Shown: one piece after another, positions 34,101-39,091 of the stretch
Layout: the number at the start of each line of letters is the position of its first letter
Position numbering within the stretch: position 1 is the first letter of the stretch
Origin: a virus
Strand: one strand, 5' to 3'
IMG/VR virus record: IMGVR_UViG_3300042892_000806
Location: 1 to 39,917 of that record
Length of the DNA stretch: 39,917 bases
Program-made: the position numbers and the translations under genes
The notes under the pieces: generated by a model
The model's input: the letters and a program-made list of their open reading frames with translations, nothing else
What the model was told of the DNA's origin: nothing
Database searches by the model: none

Positions 34101-35201
34101 AAGATCCACAGACCCAATGCTCACAAGATTGTAGAAGAAATCTTGTGCTGTTTTTTGTGGTACATTAAAATTAATTGTACCAAGGTCAGTGCCATTGTCA
34201 GTGACACCATATACGGATCTAGAACTTATGTTCGGAGTGATAGAATTTTCACCATTAATCCCTGGGTCGGTCTGAATCCAAAATCCAGGGCCAGTGCCGG
34301 GCTGGGCATCAATAACATTGATAGTGCCGCGCATGAGACTTTGAGTTTGGCAAGAATAGTATAACGTGTCAGGTGCATCTTGTGGCACAGTAAAAGTAAC
34401 TGAACCTGTAATTGATCCGTTTCGGGAGACCCCTGAACTATACGCATCACCTGTGCCTGTAGTAGGAGCAGTTTTGATCCAGAATGGAAAATCTCCTTGC
34501 ACAAACAAGTTAAATGTGTATGTGTTGCCGCGAGTTAAAATAATGTTGGCATTAGGAGAATTGTCAATGTTATAGCTAGTGACATTGGTGCGTGTCACTC
34601 GATAATCCACAGATTCTTTGTTGTTTTGTGCTACTTGAAAAGTATAGTTACCCCCGCGAACCAAACTCACTACGGGATTGTTACCAGCCAGGCTCGAAAA
34701 TGTATATACGCCATTGGCTCTGTTCACAACAAAATTTTGGCTTAGTGCAATGCCCGGAGACTGCACAGTTACTACATCTGGACCATTGGGTATCCAATAA
34801 TATTGGCTGAAGTTCACAAATGTATCAAAATCAATAAACGGATCAAATGTATAATAATCACTGGTGTATAGTCTACTTGGTTGTGAACTAGGACTACCTT
34901 GATACACTAATGTATCAGTTATGCCCGGGTAGGTAATAGCATCTATAATCTTAGCGTTATCTGTGGGATCAACACTGATCACACCTGGTTCAAGTTGATA
35001 ATTTGTGCGAGTTGTGCTAGGTTCAAGTACATATTTGTCGTTAGGGTTAACGCCAGGACCAACTGTGCGACCAACATAGCCTTGAGTCTTTTTAAACTTT
35101 GGCTCTTGAATCAACTGATCCAACGTAGCAGCCAAGAACTGCTTGTTGGCGTCAGTCTGAAAAATCTCAGGAAGAAAATCTACACTGCGTACTCGTGCCA
35201 T
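19200..35201 (-). CDS. Giant mosaic baseplate/tail structural protein (gp7 position)
   Basis: 5333 residues, about 16 kb in one uninterrupted frame. The ATG overlaps the gp6-type stop as TAATG, with GGAG upstream. The order gp25, gp6, then this gene matches the T4 wedge cluster, where gp7 follows gp6; T4 gp7 has only about 1030 residues. In order: a start block VRSVDFLPEIF and a YYTFDPFIDFDTFVNFSQYY segment (to ~140); cupredoxin-like sandwiches (~177-360); short beta modules; a large Trp/Tyr-rich region (~1450-2100); seven FG-GAP-like repeats (~2440-3180); a helix-rich block around 3730-3800 with SELLAPEWLIKTSLIDVQHK; paired GxGYxxxPTV modules (~3870-3950); several GTTDW/F modules (~4797-4957, 5214-5257); and GVTWYAPGINEPSNG with RFLRGI at the end. 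Probably a virion component contacting the host surface. Confidence 0.87.
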   Translation of the reverse strand: MARVRSVDFLPEIFQTDANKQFLAATLDQLIQEPKFKKTQGYVGRTVGPGVNPNDKYVLEPSTTRTNYQLEPGVISVDPTDNAKIIDAITYPGITDTLVYQGSPSSQPSRLYTSDYYTFDPFIDFDTFVNFSQYYWIPNGPDVVTVQSPGIALSQNFVVNRANGVYTFSSLAGNNPVVSLVRGGNYTFQVAQNNKESVDYRVTRTNVTSYNIDNSPNANIILTRGNTYTFNLFVQGDFPFWIKTAPTTGTGDAYSSGVSRNGSITGSVTFTVPQDAPDTLYYSCQTQSLMRGTINVIDAQPGTGPGFWIQTDPGINGENSITPNISSRSVYGVTDNGTDLGTINFNVPQKTAQDFFYNLVSIGSVDLVTDLNFEDIDGARLDQFNNTYGGIDGITDLNTRTLVFANSVGNPATNYYSIWRISYVTPTATFQGSCAGITLTVTTAPSGTITAGMSITGGTIPSGTRIVNQLTGTTGGIGTYTINTSVSQTSTMITGVEPYTYLSLGSIQNIANLEKWTIRYGTEYSSTQWYKNQAGYIIEMPVLTAKLDTLYYQDGTDPEIFGTIRLVEQINDSTIYIENILGKTNYTSPNGVVFTNGLKVQFLGNVSPVSYATGSTAFICTNTAAGINLITTESTTGMNVGQEVIFTGTPFGGVSAGVTYYVHTIFSSSQFKVSVTENGPALTLTSANGTMTATASQNPQYYVSGVGSAIELLLVSNYITPEEYADENNIDYFTISRDSPDLNAWSRSNRWFHIDVLNATSVYNDTPAVIDNNQKAKRPVIQFRGGIRLYNMGTDAKQPVNVIDFEETDAFSNVEGSTGYSTNGYTLINGSRVVFAADEDPLVRSKIYVVNFVVPDTVILTNAADLQVGLTYTIVSLGNTNWNTVAGTTGQTYTVGNSIRVEVVGTGTGTANFSQPIINLVEAPDGVILIDQNTVCLSGTQVGMSYWYDGVNWIEAQQKIAVQQAPLFNVYDTNGVSLANLTTYPSSTFVGTKLFSYATGSGTADPVLQLVLKYLSLTNVGDIVFDNNLYSDSFVYVIDNVSTTAPISSGFVYEYASRTVYERLIGWQTAVVPTLMRQQFKFVYDTTPLRLDVAVQSNTVTTVPSVKVFVGSVFQDPGTYTVTTTANTTTITLSTVPVVGDVIEVEVLSDQISQVAFYQVPLNLNNNPLNANSSSFTLGTLRTHYNSICQNLTTFSGSINGANNTRDLGDIIPYGQIILQQSSPLTLAGYFMRSQQYNIFGALEYNSREYQKYKNQLLEAVTRQTIQYETASQVLDTVIAEITLGRTSSNPFYWSDMLPASAVFTSTTYTVGYTTTQVFDTVQIYNYTSANYLGMNVYVNNEILTRDLEYTVAIDGPRIDILIDLAIGDTVLIQEYSATYGTYVPNTPSKMGLYPAWRPEILTVKTSAGEQLVILGHDGSQTPIFDDIRDEVLLEFETRIYNNIKLDDNPVPLDIVDVLPGQFRDTGYSVPEINTILETSFLTYVGWNKLDYTAQNYSVNNPFTYNYSSATNKLNGDNLLGAWRGINRFFYDTQQPELTPWEMLGFTVIPTWWEITYGPAPYTSDNMNLWDDLELGLVRDPVGAYTLPAYARPELTSVLPTGTAGELLAPLESVVGGYNSQAFQKSWIPGDGGPVEASWWNSSDYPFAAMRLLALTRPAKFFALFADRDLYKYSTEFDQYLYNGRYRLDANGVQVYGDGTSKASYINWIVDYNRITGTNSTVALETDLQNLDVRLCYRMASFSDKQYLKIYTEKSSPKSTNSSLQIPPESYQLLVYKNQPFDRLTYSSVVIQIVDGGYAVFGYGTARPYFNTFTSIPVGQFQTYSVAGKTIQVPANYTTVLTQIPYGFVFTTESAVANFLLSYGKFLESQGFEFNNQINGYLMTWSQMVYEFIYWSQQGWGNSSLINLNPLATGLSVFKEQAVVDTITSQTAEHFILDQNRKDFPVRDLNIVRIDNNFRVEPLNNQSLSFIDMRYTSFESMIVLDNASLFGDLIFEPITGARQSRLYISGTTTTEWDGSVNAQGFILNQNNIAAWTGLKIYAKGEIVTHKGAYWSAVTIVQPSTTFNYNDWNQSDYTFVEQGLLENLANKADQLSNSYDINSANLIADNDLLSYGLIGFRPRQYMAALNLDDVSQLNVYREFLGTKGTKNSTDLFGQARFNKEVADYKIYENWAVQRGVYGANANRSFFDLRLDRALLSSNPSLVQIVVPNETSTADQQIFLSDVWKNSFPLTTPALLPTTTALPTDIALPSAGYVNIDDVDITVFDLNDPASLSANINSIIVGTSIWVAKVNNYDWNIYRAKAVPGTIQHVCDNLNGTSRVIFSGQHGLITGDRLIIRFFDTEVNGVYTVLNVVNLNTVNIALDLEGDRTVVDGTGIGFTLTTMRVDQASNILNLPYAQQIVPGAKVWVDDNGSGLWEVLEKQNPFTDQSVLAPVLLDATEQYGASVTQATDRSALFVGSPRYGFSTGTAKGGIYLYVKNYSDQYTPISPINEQDTVLTLSTTGLRGYGNAVDAGSQTFAIGGASASLGPGAQADNGYAVVLWRDPSSGAVNTSPWVQSQLLTLPGTTTTTTPGAGEFGYSVAMSLDERWLYVGAPGLNTVYAYGQVQWNNQFLQYKATGTSNTADISSSIQINNANQIIITKNGAVLTLTTDYTVNASFTTVTFTAMPASGDVVNISRNFFKAFTASGATYSLSPYLFTVDNIYSFSVTVDSVLQRPNIDYTYSAGTLTFYNVPSGGAAIGVTSQYYYELAGTITPTVGVIAGARFGASVQCSTDGRQVIIGCPNATVNTLTEAGSVYVVDRNVQKFIRQDDSSNTYTVLGTVSAPVSVLVNNVFLTNQTDGIVNADNTFSVSGNNITINKDLYVGDVIEIEINQFVEQQLINENTVADFTNYGQSLDLCPYNCSLYVGAPQDSSIVWKGGVVERSVNQARSYGTITSTIANPSLTAGHTLRVNNMDIVVPASPNNNIAGLAAAINGGEAGTNSGAPNATAAVSTDGYLTIFVTNTDAAPEGNKLQVAPGSVGTVFSALGFETFEYTQTISSPRPIEFAQFGYSVAVNDTALNLVVGSPKGTLYSPMVFDYNTTTEKAGTTFDGNSTSFFSTVAMVLVNGLYVTRSLVQSGAVYTYDYLPSNSLSVANPGKFVFGQQVETDAVTYLDQFGYAVSYNSGVLVATAPGEDYEDSTLGNFGAAYLFENSTRRLAWEPIAIQQPVVDIRLLTSVYMYDRISSAKSQFFDFFDPLQGKVLGAAQENIDFISAIDPASYNVGPVNNRGDTWSTAHVGEVWWDISTVRFINPNQDNPTYASRRWGQVFPGSRVDVYQWISSSVPPASYTGVGTPSSTISYVVNTRLNQSGTFVTEYYFWVRGITDTASQLGKTLSVATVASYIQEPKASGISYIAPINSSTIAIYNALDYIVASDTIISIEFDQSLTDANVHTEYELIAQGQPDAFLSDNLYRKLQDSFCGVDTYGNIVPDPNLNYAQRYGVQFRPRQSMFVDRFLALKNYIQRANDVFALYPITESRSFVLLNSAEPEPSAASSEWNLRVATVEILGFQNIYAVPLGYKYLVVTNSLNRGLWTINEVQATATDPSIREIVLTRVQNYDTRQYWSYVNWYKPGYNSSSTIVAEVPNYATLATLSVAIGSSVKVTANAQGKFEIYLRTDTGWDRVALEDGTIEISAEIYDYALGRFGFDVEVFDAQYYDQEPVIETRKIIQAINAELFINELRIERNKSLTLMFNFILSELLAPEWLIKTSLIDVQHKVRDLVPYQNYIRDNQNFVSEYLQEVKPYHVQVREFNLTYDGADDYLGSLSDFDLPAYYNTDLTIPQYVSPILLPYQHATAQAFNTLSDTASNNTLWADWPYNQWFANYLLQVGTITVTNQGTGYTIAPTVLIVPVDGDTGSGAEAVAVLNSSGNLVSITVTNSGSGYQSTPTVVFDGGNGTGATAYPVMSGLGNAVNLTTDNSEFYNLVRSFRTVLKYDRYQYQTSVLTWNTNGYYENGTLVRYDNRVWQADSADGSSAVVGPDFNLEDWIEIDAATLSGVNRTMGFYVPGVNELGLDLNLLVDGTSYPGVQVWGDYFLGSAPVSPTLVCTATNATTNEITCVQTVRLTINDPIRFYGTVFGGIVAGTVYYINSVIDQTHFTIALAPDGLTVNLTTATGTMIADVPEPIDATYASSFTDQYLGLRPTDINVDGGEFIGPYEGYAPEELVNGSEYDTLDFRVYTRPGADWTGRGHGFSIGSYNYIYLDSSPEIYWGNLVQNPVNIEVSNITTDTDLTPDVDYVVDWANQTITAVIDSGISNGDVINIAVYEMGGGNQLFRGNYTGSEVSESVVIPVNSEEIYELALFANGMNVAGATWTPYADSVAWSYQNTYARNTIVNDNGSYYRSLQTVIPGILIDNPLYWVEFVPVTESLVTFPYPMANVKYATTESLFGTGGTAGYEYVNGVDGVGATITKTVFYSTLSIDGSTPSVGDRILVKNETGAYVDDTTQSAVFNGIYIVTTVGSSSVAWTLTRATDFTAPAEIPSAITLATSGSSNINTRWVCTSNALVSVGTTQITWIQFFGSGQSPYGAGDGISITALGTQNPQYSWSTAVTQYHVVTESNTLTNSVNLDNSMQGTNVANLVVTVNGKRLQPAAGIEWTGDGTSSSFGLPQRSGYSQSVINAYTDIQVWVDNVLQVQNYGSVTGNYYVTNWSGSNTPGRQVVFFTAPADGAQILISVSTNAQYTVVTGSPNRLLVVPLLNEGDQLAVTSWNDTSQQDPLTLIFVGPVVTGLTLVEPYDSTVYDPLFIDDIISGTSTAGTFVIGDTYTILTAGTTDFIAIGAADNNPGTVFVATGVGSGTGTACPITSTYPSGQFIVGNSYTILTAGTTNFVALGAANNNLGTVFVATGSGSFGANGLVSGQSYTIKYVGTTDWTLLGAASSTFNTTFTANATGTGLGTGTAVQGNGTASGTKTVRDPDTSDDNNTAGSFDFSLGISIPDNDFNLGREEIIADRLWVTLDGNRLYAGVDYSVQGQYLILGSGIIGSAQVLAVTEFTQSIVPDAMAFRLFQDMRGVQTTFRITAATTTTVTQAVSATADIIYVTDAAALSEPNLSAGIFGVVTIDGERILYRVRDIATNSITGLQRGTAGTGATTHSVNAEVYDMGLGNRQPQEDQNYIVSDTSTGDGSTTIFYAPNIAYINLEDSSFEPNSIEVYVGGNRARNGYYAGQFVIDETYTIASVGSTNWHAIGLPSDVYPAPGVVFTATGAGSGTGVAGDSLASNYYQETDYDPLAIQFLTANDLPAPGAGVDVVIIQRKGVTWYAPGINEPSNGEPLQLTDTNAARFLRGI
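20526..20797 (-). repeat. Direct repeat of a GTTDF/GTTNF module
   Basis: Two stretches of about 108 bases, starting near 20526 and 20688 (offset 162 bases, 54 codons), are nearly alike. Both carry the plus-strand word AGTTGCAACAAATACAGTAC and both end in a shared word TTCCAGCAGTTAAAATAGTG. Translated, each gives YTILTAGTT(N/D)F(V/I)A(L/I)GAA.NN, then (L/P)GTVFVATG. A third, more diverged unit with YTIKYVGTTDWTLLGA precedes the C-terminal end of this block. Confidence 0.8.
25660..27880 (-). repeat. Seven FG-GAP-like repeats (probable beta-propeller) in the giant protein
   Basis: Seven segments share an FG.S/AV core followed by a strand ending in VG(A/S)P or similar. In coding order: QYGASV with LFVGSP, GYGNAV with FAIGGA, EFGYSV with LYVGAP, RFGASV with VIIGCP, NYGQSL with LYVGAP, QFGYSV with LVVGSP, and QFGYAV with VATAPG. 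They lie near 27870, 27680, 27470, 26905, 26525, 26055 and 25725. Seven is the blade count of integrin-alpha-type FG-GAP propellers. Spacing is uneven because other modules are inserted between blades. Confidence 0.72.
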
Positions 35202-38200
35202 TAAATTACTCCGCTACCAGGTGCAGTACGCAAATTGGTACTGGTCAATGCATCAATCACAACAATATTGTCAATAGTAGCGCCATTGACAAAAAGTTCA
35301 CTGGGTTCTGCTCTTACTTCGTACATGTCGCCAAAGTATTTTTGTGTATCCAGCGGCACTAATACCACTGAACTAATTATGGTCCCAAGGTATCTGTGTA
35401 GATATGCTGCAAGCTCTGAGAAATAAAAGGTATCTCCAAAACTCCATTTATCAATACTGAAATATGCATTCATGGCTGCCAACACAGAACTTTGTATCTC
35501 GCTGGTGCTGGTTGTGGAATTTTGCGCACGAATAACTTTGATTGTGGCTTGTAAGGTCTTGGCAGCTTTAGGCCCAAACAATGGTTTGAACACTACAGAA
35601 TTCAAAATAATGTTGTCACTCAACATTTTGTATTCGTTAAGCCCTTGATACTCTGTACTAAGTTCATCAATAGTTGGTATATCAGGTTCTGTTACTGTTC
35701 CGGTAGTATCGGTAATCCAATTTTGATAAGCAGTATAATATGACTGTGTTACAACATACAAGTCAATGATATTGGAAGTTCCTGGATCAATTCTATTGGT
35801 CAATGGTGAGTTGTGACGATATTGAAAGTACAATGCCTGGCGACCAGTTCTAGCAATCCATTCTCCTTCGGTAGTTTGAGTAATAACTCTTGTGCCCACA
35901 GTGTTAACTGTCAGTGTAAAAAATAGTTCATCGCTGTAGGCATAAAACACTTGTCCTGGTGAGTACTGGAACTTTACTAGTTCAATAGAATCATATGTAG
36001 GATAGTCTGAATTTACTATTCCTGGTTCTGCCAGTAAGTATCTTTGTAAATTGTCAAAGTCCACAGTTTGTTGTAAGAATACTAATTTGAGATTGGGATT
36101 AACTGTTGGTGCAACAATCTCATTAAAAAAATCTGGATTGTCTGGCACGCCATCGCTGTCAGAATCTCTATAACTGATCAACACTTGAAAGTCATCAACA
36201 TAACCGTCTGACTCTACTGGCTGACCAATGATTGTGGTGTAGATGTCTCCAGGCAGTGGAGATGAACTGTCTGGTTTGGTGTTCACGGCCAACACGTTGA
36301 CAAAGTCTTTTATTGTGGTGCCGCTGCGGCTGTCATAGATCTTTTGATTGCCGTAGAAGAAAAATCTTGTTTGCAATACTGAACCAAAGTAATATGCAAG
36401 TCCGCGATATGTTATTGTGTATTTGTTATCTACAGCTACAAATTCTACCATCCATGAAGCATCTAAATTTTGTCCAGATGTATTACCTGCATATGTTTGA
36501 CTCCAGGTGGCGCCAGCATTCAAATTGGTACTGGTGATAACATACCAAGTGCCAGCGGTGCCTGTGATTGAACCGTTGTTGTCATATCCAAGACCAAAAT
36601 TTCTATACAACAAAATTTGTTGTGTCATTTCGTCACGAATAGTAGTACTTAGGTCAGTAAGAAACACAGGAATGATACTGTCTACAACGGCACCAGTAGG
36701 CACAAAGTTGTTAAGCGCCACAGGTCCTTGGCCATTGGTTAAATTACCAATGCCACTATTGCTGCCATCGCCCACAACTGTAAGTGGACTGGCCCAAATT
36801 TCTAAATGGTCTTCGGGTCTGGTGGGTAGGCCAGCTTTCAATCTGTTGTTGGCATCAAAATAATATGGTTGCCCGTTGATTACTGGAGGTATAAATTTAA
36901 TTAAACTTTTTTGCACCACATACTTAAATGCAGTGCTGCTTGAAGTTCCAACCATAACTGGCGTGCCTAATGCATTTTGAAAATAGCCTGTGGTTTCATT
37001 AGCCAGTGTTGTGCTCTGATGCCAGGTGCTAAGTGCAGTAGCACCAGTGTTCACAGTTATTCTTGGAAAGTTGGCATAGTAAAATTGTTTGAATGTGGCC
37101 TCGGCAATTGCAGGCTGGACTGTGTTGGTAATGAGATCAGCAATCTCATTGCGATTGGTCCAAGAAAATAGTGTAGAAGGCAAAATATTATTTTTCCACA
37201 TGGCACCATCACTTGAAAATGTATTAGTTGATGAGTATTTGCCTGTGTTATCTACTAAGTCTAAATAGCGACTGGTACCAATTGAAGCACGATTCACTGC
37301 TTTTGATTTAATTATAGAATTGTAAAGAGTGAACGGAAATAGATTATAGTCTTCTCCGTTGACCATGCGGTTTTGTGTGTAGTATCTTGCTGGAGCACGT
37401 TGTTTAATATCAGCAATACTTTCGCGACTTTGTGCATTGCTTACTGGTTGCGTGATGCCACAAGTAAATGTCATAGTTTGAATATTACCGTTGCGATCAA
37501 TATAACTGATTGGTAATACTACATTTTGCATCTCAGAAGGATTGATGATGTATTGAAGACCATTGCTTGCGCGAACATACGCACGAAAATTGCCTACAGG
37601 AATTTCTGAAAACACTCCATCGCCAAACACCATGGTAATTTGATCGTTAGTTCTACTGGTAGTAGAGAAGATAGGTCTTAATATTGCAGTTTGTTCGGCA
37701 GCTGACGAATAAATGTTTTCAACAAATGCCCACTCTCTGCTGATACTGCCCACATTGTCCAACTGGAACAACCAGCGGTCTTCATTATTAATACCTTCAA
37801 TATTGATGTTTACTGTGCGGTTAGCAATGCGCTCGGCCAAGTTAAAGTCTTGATTTTGCAATGTGCCTTGCTTAAAGAAAAAGAAGAATCCGTTGTTGGC
37901 AGATTGATACCCCAACTGGTCATTGCGATACAACACATTAAATGTGCTATTAGGTATTGGACTTGGTTCGTAAATATAATCCTGTCCGGCTGTGGTTGAG
38001 GTAGTAGCTTCAAATGGCATGTTTACGCCATCCACAGTGGAAGTGTAAGGAATTACTGGCAAAAATCCTGGCACTAAATTAATGCTATATTCGTTAGTGT
38101 CCACACCCAAAATAGTTTGGCGGTTTGCCGGCCGACCAATTTTTTGACTGCTGACCAATGATGAGTTTACAATAGCATTCCATTGTTCTAACCAGTCAAA

Positions 38201-38647
38201 GTTTGTGGGGTCGGCCCAGTTGATTGTGATATTGGCCAAGTTAACGCCATTGTAATCCACAATATTTTCTGTTGTGGTCACGCTAAACGCTTTGAGCAGG
38301 CCCTGTGCGGCTGTGTTGCGTTTGGCAGTGTAGCTCACAAGATTAGCTAGGCGTGTGACTGAATCTCTGCGTTCGGCCGTGTCTATGTAATTTTCACGGG
38401 TATTTAGGTCAGTACGGAAGGCCAGGGCCTGGCCCATAAACGCAATTACGTCTAATAGAGCAATGTATTCTGATGATTCAATGTAGTCATTGAATGTTTC
38501 TGGATAGTACAAACGCAGATAATCAGTAAAACTCTTGCGTAGAGTTTCAAAGTCATAACTTTGGAAGTCTGCTTCGCGATAGGTTTGATAGATTTGTTTC
38601 CAATCTTCTACACCGAATATCGCTGTTTGTCTAGTGGTTTTTGCCAT
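35201..38647 (-). CDS. 6: gp6-like baseplate wedge protein
   Basis: 1148 residues, compared with about 660 in T4 gp6. The N-terminal ~130 residues contain DFETLRKSFTDYLRLYYPET, YIALLDVIAFMGQALAFRTD and NYIDTAERRDSVTRLANLVS, the helical block typical of gp6/Baseplate_J-like wedge proteins in marine T4-like phages. The middle carries EDRWLFQLDNVG, FGDGVFSEIPVGNFRAYVRA and ARYYTQNRMVNGEDYNLFPF, also usual for the family. The C-terminal third has a dimerisation-type region ending in the SFGDTFYFSELAAYLHRYLG segment and a final LFVNGATIDN strand. Its position next to the gp25-like gene agrees. It should form the inner ring of the baseplate wedges. A late-promoter-like word precedes it. Confidence 0.9.
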   Translation of the reverse strand: MAKTTRQTAIFGVEDWKQIYQTYREADFQSYDFETLRKSFTDYLRLYYPETFNDYIESSEYIALLDVIAFMGQALAFRTDLNTRENYIDTAERRDSVTRLANLVSYTAKRNTAAQGLLKAFSVTTTENIVDYNGVNLANITINWADPTNFDWLEQWNAIVNSSLVSSQKIGRPANRQTILGVDTNEYSINLVPGFLPVIPYTSTVDGVNMPFEATTSTTAGQDYIYEPSPIPNSTFNVLYRNDQLGYQSANNGFFFFFKQGTLQNQDFNLAERIANRTVNINIEGINNEDRWLFQLDNVGSISREWAFVENIYSSAAEQTAILRPIFSTTSRTNDQITMVFGDGVFSEIPVGNFRAYVRASNGLQYIINPSEMQNVVLPISYIDRNGNIQTMTFTCGITQPVSNAQSRESIADIKQRAPARYYTQNRMVNGEDYNLFPFTLYNSIIKSKAVNRASIGTSRYLDLVDNTGKYSSTNTFSSDGAMWKNNILPSTLFSWTNRNEIADLITNTVQPAIAEATFKQFYYANFPRITVNTGATALSTWHQSTTLANETTGYFQNALGTPVMVGTSSSTAFKYVVQKSLIKFIPPVINGQPYYFDANNRLKAGLPTRPEDHLEIWASPLTVVGDGSNSGIGNLTNGQGPVALNNFVPTGAVVDSIIPVFLTDLSTTIRDEMTQQILLYRNFGLGYDNNGSITGTAGTWYVITSTNLNAGATWSQTYAGNTSGQNLDASWMVEFVAVDNKYTITYRGLAYYFGSVLQTRFFFYGNQKIYDSRSGTTIKDFVNVLAVNTKPDSSSPLPGDIYTTIIGQPVESDGYVDDFQVLISYRDSDSDGVPDNPDFFNEIVAPTVNPNLKLVFLQQTVDFDNLQRYLLAEPGIVNSDYPTYDSIELVKFQYSPGQVFYAYSDELFFTLTVNTVGTRVITQTTEGEWIARTGRQALYFQYRHNSPLTNRIDPGTSNIIDLYVVTQSYYTAYQNWITDTTGTVTEPDIPTIDELSTEYQGLNEYKMLSDNIILNSVVFKPLFGPKAAKTLQATIKVIRAQNSTTSTSEIQSSVLAAMNAYFSIDKWSFGDTFYFSELAAYLHRYLGTIISSVVLVPLDTQKYFGDMYEVRAEPSELFVNGATIDNIVVIDALTSTNLRTAPGSGVI

Positions 38648-38676
38648 TGCGTCTGGGCCTTGTATTCTTTATCTGT

Positions 38677-38684
38677 TATTTATG
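38677..38684 (-). promoter_or_regulatory. Late-promoter-like CATAAATA before gene 6
   Basis: The minus strand reads CATAAATA from 38684 to 38677, seven of eight bases of the T4 late word. It lies in the 56-base gap between the gp25-like and gp6-like genes, about 30 bases before the ATG, with AAGG between it and the start codon. The position is right for late transcription of gene 6 and the giant gene downstream. Confidence 0.55.
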
Positions 38685-38703
38685 TAGATAAAAAACGGCG
38701 TAG

Positions 38704-39078
38704 TTATACGTAGCTGGCCGAACGAGTGGTCTGGTTAAAGAATACACTTAAAATTTCAGCGTTTACACCGGCTACAGTTTGTATTTCTAACTCAATCAGC
38801 ATGCCATTTTCTTGAGGGTACACATTAATATTGCTGATGAATACTCTAGGGTCGCCGCCAGCCACTCTTTGAATTTCGTTAATAATACCTTGCTGCACTG
38901 CATCAACTTGATTTTCAAACAAGTAGTCCCATAGTATTGTACCATACGCAGGGCGACCGGGCAGTTGACCTTGACGAATGTTAAACGCATTCAAGAGATC
39001 GCGTTTGACCAATTCAAAATCTACAAGTGTAAATTTTTTATATTGATTCTGTGTGTTAAAGCCAACAAAGGTAGTCAT
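38704..39078 (-). CDS. 25: gp25-like baseplate wedge protein
   Basis: 124 residues, near the length of T4 gp25 (132). This is the GPW/gp25 family, which joins gp6 in the wedge and helps nucleate the sheath. Visible landmarks: a VGFNTQ start with FTLVDFELVKRDLLNAFNIR at 17-36, a GxRPxYGTxLWDYLFE block at 41-56 (GRPAYGTILWDYLFE), and VQQGIINEIQRVAGGDPRVF at 61-80. GDPR sits where T4 relatives have an EPR core motif, so the Glu is replaced. A beta hairpin (MLIELEIQTVAGVNAEILSV) closes the protein. The gene lies directly upstream of gene 6, as in T4-like phages. Confidence 0.92.
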   Translation of the reverse strand: MTTFVGFNTQNQYKKFTLVDFELVKRDLLNAFNIRQGQLPGRPAYGTILWDYLFENQVDAVQQGIINEIQRVAGGDPRVFISNINVYPQENGMLIELEIQTVAGVNAEILSVFFNQTTRSASYV

Positions 39079-39083
39079 GGCAA

Positions 39084-39091
39084 TATTTATC
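39084..39091 (-). promoter_or_regulatory. Possible late-promoter word GATAAATA before gene 25
   Basis: The minus strand reads GATAAATA from 39091 to 39084, seven of eight bases of TATAAATA, overlapping the TAA stop of the preceding gene. It lies only 5 bases before the ATG of gene 25, so a transcript starting the usual distance downstream would have almost no leader. Functional status is doubtful. Confidence 0.3.

Noticed and set aside
34230-34380. A functional blue-copper site in the giant protein
   Set aside because: The segment resembles a cupredoxin, but the C-terminal His ligand is replaced (CQTQSLM), so copper binding is unlikely; the fold is probably purely structural.
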